From Dactylellina haptotyla (Eukaryota > Ascomycota > Orbiliomycetes > Orbiliales > Orbiliaceae), in NCBI GenBank assembly GCA_031310005.1, contig CM062385.1, positions 2,604,001-2,668,000 of the forward strand: a DNA stretch of 64,000 nucleotides. Direction: 5' to 3'. The position numbers and the translations under genes were made by a program. The notes under the pieces are model-generated. The model ran no database searches. It saw nothing but the letters and a program-made list of their open reading frames with translations, and was not told the DNA's origin. Positions 56,651-64,000 of the stretch are shown in pieces (the first letter of the stretch is position 1; each line of letters starts with the position of its first letter).

Positions 56651-57202
56651 TAAGTATATAGATAATATGTGTATCATTTTTTGGGTATTTGGCTTGTCGT
56701 TTTTGAATTGGGGAACGCTTGGGATTGCCGGGCAGAGCTAGCATTGCGGTACAAGTTTGTTTAGAGCTCGGGCATGCAGGATGCTCCATAGTACTGTATA
56801 CTACCATAATGAACTATCATACTCACCCTTCCCGTCCGCATTGCGAGACGATGCCGCCCGACCGAATAGTATGTTTGAAGCGGGTGGCCTGTGTGCCGCC
56901 AAGACGGCGTGTTGCAACACGCGGGCTGGGATTCGTCGGGGCCGGAGCCTGCTGCTTCCCAGCTCCACTTTCGACACAGAAATAAGCTGCGCCATCTACG
57001 TACTCCCTCGTACCCCCTGCCGATAGCTTATATTGCAGATTGAACGTTAATCTCGATATCTGGGGTCAGTGCTCAGACTGGCCTCGGTTCCAAGACTAAA
57101 GCATGAACCGTTCATTCACATCCACTTGAACACCTCCGACGACTTTTACGCTGTACCTGTACCTGTACCTGCCTGGGCTCATAGGGCCCCCTTTTTATCA
57201 CG
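56651..57202. other. Intergenic spacer BIG1 / recyclin
   Basis: About 550 bp with the BIG1 3' flank and the RCY1 5' leader. A CTGTAC triplet repeat (57151-57171) lies about 30 bp upstream of the RCY1 ATG. Confidence 0.55.
57151..57171. repeat. CTGTAC hexamer, three and a half copies
   Basis: Perfect tandem CTGTAC units ending in CTG, within the presumed RCY1 5' UTR. Short; likely a simple repeat. Confidence 0.8.
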
Positions 57203-60200
57203 ATGGAGAACCAAGGATACAACAGCCGGCCGCCCTCGCTGCCACCGCCGTTCCCGGGATCCAATCGAACCAGTTTGGCATCGTCGTTGAACTCGACCAG
57301 GCTGGTAGTCCGGCCTCTTCCTACGCTCCCAATCGGTTTGTTAATCTTCGTCTGTCAGCTCTCAAGATGTATCATAACTAACTTTCAACTTGATATCTGG
57401 TAGAAATCGTGGCTACAATCCTCGACTATGCCCCGGTATCCACCCTCCTGCGGTGCGCCCGCGCCTCCAAGAAGCTCAAGGAAATGGTCTACGACGACAG
57501 CCGGTGGGTCAACAAGCTCGTCGCCATGGGCGTCTGGAACGAAGGCGAGGCGCGCAAACGCTTCGAAGACGCACTTCGGAGGAAACGAATGATGCAGATG
57601 AAAGCCGAAGAAGAAAGGCGGAAGCGGGCTGGCTCCACGGACTCCAACGGCGTGCCTCCGATATCTCAACGAATTAGCATGGGGTCTACGTTATTCGACA
57701 TGGACGAACAGCAGACAAAAACGGCCAATCAGGAGCTGGATAAAGTTGCTAATATCGCGCAGGGAGTAGATTTGATGAATTTGAATTCACAATCAGAGGG
57801 AGGACAAGGACGGCCACTAAGCGGGGACTTGTTGAGACAGCAGCAGCAGCAACAGCAAGAGCTATTGGGAGCGGATACGTCGGATCCGACGCTTACTGTT
57901 TTCTCAGACGTGCGATCCGCGAGGGGATATGCGAGGCAGGAATACGGGAGGATATATGCCGCTTTGTGGCCGTATTATATCGACCTCGTTAGTGCTAGGA
58001 GTCATGCTGACCCTGTGGTTTTCAGACGGTATCGGAACCCAGAGGATCAGGCCGTTATGCTGAAGAATCTTAAGGTATTCAGCGAGAGTGACAGTTCTTT
58101 GGGTTGGAGGGAGAGATCAGATCGGCTGGGTAGTATGACGAGTATATTCGAGAACGCTGTTCTTCGAGAATTCGAAGGCGGTTACGAAGAGAATGACTAC
58201 GACGGCCGGATGAAACGATATGCCAACGTTCTGATCCTACTTAACGGAGGACAGGGAGCTATAGATTTGTTCGTAGCGAAGCATTATCTGATGTTTGAGA
58301 GGGAAAGCTTGGGGAATCCGATGGATTGCTTCACGTAAGGTTTAAACATGTCTTTTGAAGGAATGGACTGTGCTGACACTACGTTATAGCAACTTGCACT
58401 CCGCGGATATTACACTAGCTCCCGCCCGAGAATTTTTCACAAAGCTCAGCGAAGCAGTTAATGAACAGTCGGGGATCATTGACCGAATATTCCCTCCACA
58501 TGTCGATGTTATGATCCCATTCTTGGATCGAATAGCGGAAGACGTTATAGGCGAATACATTAGCCCTCTGCTAGACGAATCTCACGACCGAGACATTGAG
58601 TCTTACCTCACGTCGATCACAGAGATATACGCCAGCGTGCTACAGTTCTCAAAGTCGATACGGCCTGCCAGGGGATCCGAGAATACCTTCCCAGAGCAGA
58701 TGATGAAGATTGTAATAAGGATATTCGAGCCGCATTATGATCTCTATCTAACAGAAGAGTTGGATCATTTCAAGCGGCTATGTGATGAAGAAGTCGAAAC
58801 GTGGGAGAAAAAGGTAACGAACCCCACCTCTACCGTATCCTAGACTTCAATCGCTGATATTAAGTAGATCACGGATGAGTACGTTGCCACGGAATCCTTC
58901 TACATGAGCAATATCAATCGACAAGCAGACAAAGTAGATTTCTTAGCTTCCTTCAAAAAGGTCATTCTGATGCCAGTCAATGTTATCCCACTACCTCCTC
59001 TTAAACCTATCAATCTTGCTTTTCCGATGAACCCATTCCTACGGCCGAAAGCCTCACCAACGCCCACGGCTCCACCCTCAATCGCGGACTCGCAAACCGA
59101 TAACCCATATCAGACTACACTCGATGTGCCCGAGAGCCACACAAATGGAAACGGCTTGACCCCTACACCGCCAGCATCAGATGGAAGGACAACCCCACAA
59201 CCGCAAACCGCTCCAACTACCGAACTTGCAGCCAAAGCCGCAATTTTAAACACTCGTATGGAGGGTATCAGGACCCTTTTCAGCATTGAGCTAGCCCTCG
59301 ATCTTGTACACAAAGCGAAAGGTGCGCTAGAGAGAGCAGCGTGCTTTGTACGATTTGGAGGGCGGATTGGTGAAGAAGCGTTAGTATTCATATAACTCGC
59401 CCAAACGATAATCCTCTCTTGCTAATGGCACGATGTTACGGAATATAGGAAAGACCAATGTGAACAAATCTTCATCTCTCTAATCCAGATTCTTGGCCAA
59501 CGCCACGTCAAATCCGGCTTCGACAAGGCCGTAACCCATCTGTCACAATACAACCCGCGAGAGCTATCTACGGCCGAAGAAGATGACCAAGTTATAGTCA
59601 AGCCGCTCGTGCAGTTCATGGAACTTGTAAACGTTGGAGATCTAATCCAGCAGATGTTGGACGTGTTTTACGAACAGGAATTGATAGCGCATCGGTTGAG
59701 TGATCGAAACGACTTTTTGAATCCGGCGGTGAAGGAGAAGAAGCGGTTCGAGCAGATGTTGGACGAGAGGGTTGCCGCAGGGTTGAATACCGGTATCGAT
59801 GTAAGCGTTCTACCTTTCATCCCCCGCCCACAATATTTACAAGAGAGCAGTGCTGATGATGTCATATTTATAGGTATTAATCAAGGAAGTCGACTATGTT
59901 TTTGCGAAAACCCAGAAACCTACAGACTATAATCCTGGGGTAGTGGGTGAACCGGGATTGCCCACAGATCTCGGTCCGAGCGAGGCGGCGCGAAAAGTCG
60001 TCGATTTGGTGGCATCGCATACGAAGCTCTTGGTTGGAAGCACTGACAAGAATGTTCTCGATGTGTTCAACCAGGAGGTCGGAATGAGATTGTGGTCGTC
60101 GATATGCAAACACCTGAAGATTCAGAGAATTAGTATCGACGGTGCTATAGTCTTGATAAGGTAAGTCGATAAAACCTCCGCAGTAAATCTTGAGAGATTA

Positions 60201-60491
60201 ATGCTAACAATATGCTCCAGTGATGTCAACCATTACACTTCATTCATTGTCAAGCTCCGAAACTCCGGGTTGACGCAGTATTACAACGCACTTCGCGAGT
60301 TGTCGCAGATATATTTGATCGATCCGCAGCATGCCAAGCAGATGGCGGCGGTTATCGCTGACGGGACGAGGTTTAAAGGTATTTTTACAGTAGAGGAGGT
60401 TTACGAGTTTGTGACCAGACGGAGCGATTGGTACCAGATTAAGAAGGATGTGGAGAAGGCTATGTACGGTTTTGGCTGTTCGATTATGTAG
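57203..60491 (+). CDS. RCY1: Recyclin-1, F-box and Sec10-like exocytosis/recycling protein
   Basis: Seven exons (57203-57335, 57404-58334, 58390-58813, 58868-59379, 59449-59800, 59874-60160, 60221-60491) give 969 aa. An F-box sits near the N-terminus: L-P-T-L-P-I-E-I-V-A-T-I-L-D-Y, then L-L-R-C-A-R-A-S-K-K-L, and D-S-R-W-V-N-K-L. A charged region and a poly-Gln tract (seven Gln near residue 195) follow. The rest is a long helical Sec10-type domain: H-Y-L-M-F-E-R-E-S-L, E-F-F-T-K-L-S-E, D-V-M-I-P-F-L-D-R-I, F-D-K-A-V-T-H-L and V-G-D-L-I-Q-Q-M. It ends with L-W-S-S-I-C-K-H-L-K and D-V-N-H-Y. Yeast Rcy1 and fission yeast Pof6 link an SCF-type F-box to endosomal recycling and cytokinesis; it binds Skp1. 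ATG 57203 follows CACG. A Pro/Thr-rich insert around 59030-59220 is probably a disordered loop. Confidence 0.94.
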
Positions 60492-60725
60492 ATTTTTCTC
60501 GGTTTTCTGGTCGAATACCCCGGCTCTGTCTTCTGTGCGAGGTCTGGTTTTTGAGGGACTTCTAAAGGGTATATATTTGGATTGAAGATTGTACATAGTT
60601 ATTTCCTACGAAAAAGCGTTTTCCATTTGTAGTAGCATGCATGGCCTGGCGATAGCACAGTCTTTTTGTTTTATTTTTACCCATATAAATTAAAATTTTC
60701 AATACCAACAGTTTACAGGTTTAAG
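60492..60725. other. Convergent 3' spacer
   Basis: A 234-bp T-rich gap between the RCY1 stop and the glutaredoxin-like gene stop. Presumed overlapping 3' UTRs. Confidence 0.6.
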
Positions 60726-61090
60726 CTACAACTCCTTTGATTTGGCTTCAATTTTCTCTTTGGTAAAACGATGCATTAATTTGAGTATCTTTGGGGAGTC
60801 TTCCTTCTCAAGGTGGAGCACGGGAACATCGAAGACCTTATACCCAAGCCGAGTTTAGTAATAGGATTAATTTCGATGATATTCGTGAAAAATAAGAGTT
60901 TGTATCTCACATATGCATCGTGCCATTTCTCATTACCAGTTCCCATGATATCGATTTCGGAATACCGTGCTGAGCTATTCGATTTTCGGAAGTTTTGAAC
61001 GGCTTCCTTCGCTGTAACGCAGAGGCCACAATCGGCTTTTGTGAAGAGCGTGAGACGGAGGGAGCGTAGGATGAGGGAAGCGTGGACCAT
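60726..61090 (-). CDS. Glutaredoxin-like protein (DUF836 / YDR286C type)
   Basis: Two exons (61090-60911, 60836-60726) give 96 aa. The thioredoxin-fold start is L-R-L-T-L-F-T-K-A-D-C-G-L-C-V-T-A-K-E-A, with a C-x-x-C pair. Next come an E-I-D-I strand and, after the intron, V-F-D-V-P-V-L-H-L-E, where the cis-Pro is part of the fold. The tail is Lys-rich. The size and the T-K-x-D-C-x-L-C motif match the small fungal and animal family that includes yeast YDR286C and human C5orf63. The function is probably thiol-disulfide or iron-sulfur related but not established. The first 12 residues are hydrophobic/basic and could direct it to mitochondria. Reading through the intron gives a wrong C-terminus lacking the cis-Pro strand. 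Confidence 0.87.
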
Positions 61091-61560
61091 GGTGGGCGAC
61101 CGAGCTATCTACAGCGTTTAGCTTTGTGGATTGTAAAGAGCTAAGTTTCACGTTCTTCACGATTTAAATCAATTTCATTGGATGAGAGAATTTCCTTTTG
61201 GGGAGGGTTTGTTGGAATTTGAGAATTGGGAGAATTGTGTGTTGTAGACGGCATGGAGGATGGGTACAGTCCTATTCCTTTTCTGATAACTATCCTAACC
61301 TATGTGATTTTGGATAACGGTAAATCAGAAATAGGGAGCGATTTTTAGGTTAGAGGACCAGGTAAATCTAGAATACAAGTATTATGGTCTGAAACAAGAC
61401 TCGAAAGCACAAGGAGAAATGCGAATTGGCAATCGAGACTGACAATCTGGAGAATAGTTAGCGGGGTTTGTGATATAAATTGAGCTCCACTTACCCGTAT
61501 GATGCAAAAAGAAAAAAGAAAACCAAGTGAAAATTATGAGAATCCAGTTTGATGGTTTCT
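61091..61560. other. Intergenic spacer
   Basis: About 470 bp between the glutaredoxin-like gene start and the PUA/ASCH-like gene stop, both on the minus strand. It should hold the promoter of the former. Nothing else recognised. Confidence 0.5.
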
Positions 61561-62049
61561 TCAAAAGATCTTCTCAGCCTTGATACCACTCAACTCCTTC
61601 GCCATATCGACGTCCGTATAAACGTTAGAGTGGCCAATAGCCCTGGTATACCCGTTGGCCAGGAGATATGAGTAATCCATAGACTCGGCGAGTCTCGAGA
61701 TGCCTCGGATCTCATAGGCGGCGCGGTAAACGGAACGTCCGTTGTTGAGACTCCCTGCGTTGAAGGCCTTGTTGCATTGACCGACGGGTCCGAGCTCGCC
61801 CTTTTTCTTGAGGGGGCCGACGTAGGCAACGTGAGTGATGGACTTGATGGGATCTTTAACGTAGAGCCAAATTCTTTCGACGTTGGCGTTCCAGGGGTTG
61901 GTGCGGAAGAAGCAATTCTTTTCTCGTTTGATGTAAGCTTCGAGCTCGCTTTCAGAGCAGGATAGGATGATGTCGGTGTCGACGCGACCCTGTGGTACTT
62001 CGGTTGGGACGAGCTCGTCGGAACCACGGGATTTCTTGGTTCTGGGCAT
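61561..62049 (-). CDS. PUA/ASCH/EVE-like small protein
   Basis: Single exon, 162 aa, ATG at 62049. The N-terminus is basic (P-R-T-K-K-S-R). The domain reads I-I-L-S-C-S-E-S-E-L-E-A-Y-I-K-R-E-K-N-C-F-F-R, then R-I-W-L-Y-V-K-D-P-I-K-S-I-T-H-V-A-Y-V-G. It continues with G-P-V-G-Q-C-N-K-A-F-N-A-G and Y-E-I-R-G-I-S-R-L. The pattern I-L-S-(x)n-K-x-x-x-F-R, then R-I-W-x-Y-V-x-x-P and G-x-x-x-F-N-x-G with Y-x-I is that of PUA-superfamily proteins (ASCH/EVE type). These bind RNA or modified bases. The assignment is by pattern only. A frame extension upstream to 62097 uses TTG and is not preferred. It is divergent from the GTPase gene at 62529, with which it could share a promoter. Confidence 0.62.
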   Translation of the reverse strand: MPRTKKSRGSDELVPTEVPQGRVDTDIILSCSESELEAYIKREKNCFFRTNPWNANVERIWLYVKDPIKSITHVAYVGPLKKKGELGPVGQCNKAFNAGSLNNGRSVYRAAYEIRGISRLAESMDYSYLLANGYTRAIGHSNVYTDVDMAKELSGIKAEKIF

Positions 62050-62528
62050 TTTGAAATGGTTCTTATCGAGGGAGATGAAAGATTTTGAAGTGGTCAAGAT
62101 GGATTGTGGACTTGAGCGTTAGGATGGTGAGGATGACATAGAAGAAAAGGAGAGGGAGCCGGATGTCAAGACGAACGTCTTGGGGCACTCTATATACGAA
62201 TAAACCAGCTGCAAACTTGTGCGAGCTTATCCAATGCCTATGGGGTCACCAAGAAACCCACACCAGACTAGTTGCATTTGGCTTTTAATATTCGTCTCAT
62301 TGCCAGACGCTAGTGTTGTCTTTTGATATCATACAATCTCCTCAACTTGAAACCTTCCAGAATACTGAAGAATCATAGGCAATATTTTAATTACTATATA
62401 TTTGACTTTTATAGAACAGACCGGAAGCTCGTAGCACTCTTGACAGAATATATTTCTATTCTATCGTGGGTCTTATAAGCCCACAAACCCCTGCTGATGC
62501 TAACCCCAGTATCCGTTTTATACACCAT
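62050..62528. promoter_or_regulatory. Divergent intergenic region
   Basis: About 480 bp, AT-rich near 62370-62460, between the PUA-like gene and the GTPase. The GTPase frame is open upstream to a GTG at 62466, but no ATG occurs before 62529. Confidence 0.5.
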
Positions 62529-64000
62529 ATGTGGATAGTTCACCACGCTATATCAAAAATGGCGGCCATTACCTCGAAAAAAGATGATCTGAGCAGCAAT
62601 CCCCGAGCCTTGGAAAAGCATATCGAAAATCTCATTACGGATGGAAGAGCATTTTTGAAGACAACTGGTCTACAGCTCCAGCATATGCACGACCGCGGCC
62701 TTTTAAGCAAGGGAGGAATGAGAGTCCATAAGCACATTCAAAAGTACGAGAATACAGACCTGGGTGCGAGGTCTATCATCGCGTTTATTGGTGAGTCTGG
62801 GGCAGGGAAATCTACCCTCCTAAACGCTCTACTTGACTATGAAAAAATAGTTCCAACTGTAAGTTACTTTGAAGAGTGCGTGTCCGTCATGTATCAGGCT
62901 AAAGTTTTACTATACAGTCTGGGATGAGGGCTTGTACCTCAGTCGCTACAGAGTTTAGCAGTAGAAAATCCGATATGGTGTTTGAATTCTGTGCTGTTAT
63001 CGAATATATTGATCGGAAAGAATTTGAAGAGGAAGCAGAGAGTCTTCGCTATGACATACTTGATGATGAAGAAGAAGATTACGATACTGAGAGCATGTAC
63101 ACAATCCTGTCTTCCAGCGATGAGGAAAAAGAGCAAAAACCTTTGAACGCTAGATCTTCAAAACGCCGACGCCTGTCGAACTCTTCTGCGGAAGGTGCTG
63201 CGACCGTGGCACGAGCCAAACTGGGAGCCTTGTTCCCTGGCTTCCAAGCAAGTGATTTTGAGGAGATTACCAACAAAATAAACGAATTATATAATGGGAA
63301 TCGCTTTCTCTCAGCGGGTCGCCAGATTATCGAAAGTGATGATGAAGAGAATTTTGTAGAACAAATTCAAGAACTTATCTCGAATAGTGGCACGGACGAC
63401 GAAGATGAACCTCAACTCTGGCCACTCATCAAAGTTGTCAAGTGAGCCCACTCATGCATAATATCTACTTATTCAATTGACATCGCACTAAAATAACGTT
63501 TCATATTATACGCAGAATTTATCTGGATTCAGAAATTCTCAGTAGTGGCGCAGTTCTTGTCGATTTACCGGGAATAAAGGACTGCAATGCCGCTCGTGAA
63601 GCCGTCGCTGGGAAATATTTGGCAAAAGCGAATGAGGTTATCATTGTGTCCCGTTTGAATCGGGTTCTTACAGATGAAACCACCACGAAGCTGGCCGAGA
63701 TGGGCTACTCGAAGCAATTGCGACTTGACGGAAGAAAAAAGATTACTATTGTGTGCTCCTTTGCGGATGTAAGAAGGTTCCGCAATTATAAGTTTTTAAT
63801 GTGGTAAACGGAACTAACGCACCTCGTTAAACTAGCAATACAAGCCCTCCGATGCTAGACAAGAATATCGAAAGAATAAAGAATTCGTTGGAAAGTATGA
63901 CGAACTCATGAGAATTATTAAAAGCGCTCCACGGGGTCGCCAGCTCAAAAAATTAAGGTAACGCGACAATAATCCGTTTCAAGAATACCAGCACAAGGCT
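62529..64000 (+). CDS. Large P-loop GTPase, SLIP-GC/dynamin-like (partial, runs off the window)
   Basis: Exons 62529-62858, 62918-63441, 63516-63768 and 63836-63957 are visible; a GTAACG donor follows and the rest lies outside. The G1 loop is G-E-S-G-A-G-K-S-T-L-L-N-A-L-L. The switch I Thr is in R-A-C-T-S-V-A-T-E, and G3 is V-D-L-P-G-I-K-D. A long acidic, Ser-rich segment between switch I and G3 contains a basic cluster, S-K-R-R-R-L-S, that could be a nuclear signal. This layout (N-terminal helices, G1, T-S-V-T-E-like switch, long insert, D-L-P-G-x-x-D) resembles nuclear GTPase SLIP-GC-like fungal proteins of the dynamin superfamily. A G4-like position (I-V-C-S-F-A-D) lies at the end of exon 3. 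ATG 62559 (AAAATGG) is an alternative start with better context. Function in fungi unknown. Confidence 0.75.

Noticed and set aside
1-64000. CRISPR arrays, insertion sequences and prophage
   Set aside because: Intron-rich fungal nuclear DNA; no spaced repeats, transposase domains or terminal repeats were recognised.

Overview
The window is nuclear DNA of a filamentous ascomycete (Pezizomycotina). The evidence is many short GT-AG introns (about 45-100 nt, with CTAAT/CTAAC-like branch sites), a velvet regulator of the VelB type, and orthologues of well-known fungal housekeeping genes. The signal-less matrixin-like peptidases and the small Cys-rich secreted protein might fit a nematode-trapping or saprotrophic group such as Orbiliomycetes, but that placement is only a guess. 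I rebuilt spliced gene models by hand. Every complete multi-exon model listed closes in frame across all junctions. I recognised no tRNA, rRNA, CRISPR array or complete transposon.

Left part (0-15.7 kb): the last codons of a ferric-reductase/NADPH-oxidase-like enzyme; an unknown Pro/Gln-rich protein with a conserved C-terminal domain (minus); a small two-helix membrane protein; a DEN1/SENP8-type deneddylase; the proteasome beta-1 subunit PRE3 (minus); a Bem46-type alpha/beta hydrolase; a matrixin-like zinc peptidase; and a small secreted eight-cysteine protein (minus).

Middle part (15.7-42.6 kb) is gene-poor. FAP1 (NF-X1 zinc fingers) and the 16-exon meiotic gene MSH4 lie head to tail. They are followed by velB (minus) with about 4.7 kb of apparently empty DNA upstream, a second matrixin-like peptidase paralogous to the first, a DUF3602/Par32-like gene, and 6.7 kb without a convincing gene.

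Right part (42.6-64 kb) is dense housekeeping: eIF3b (PRT1), a DEK_C/SWIB chromatin protein, the collided-ribosome E3 ligase HEL2, the rRNA processing factor RRP17, an ERD1-like EXS membrane protein, the ER glucan-synthesis protein BIG1, the F-box protein recyclin-1, a glutaredoxin-like protein, a PUA/ASCH-like protein and, cut by the window end, a SLIP-GC-like large GTPase.

The genes do not form one pathway or an obvious biosynthetic cluster. A loose theme is protein quality control and translation (PRE3, DEN1, FAP1, HEL2, eIF3b, RRP17, RCY1). Most worth following up are: an FGGQLT motif shared by FAP1 and HEL2; the pair of matrixin-like peptidases without signal peptides; microexons in PRE3 and MSH4, one of which carries the catalytic threonine of PRE3; a SUMO-interaction-like motif in the MSH4 tail; and the GTPase at the right edge.
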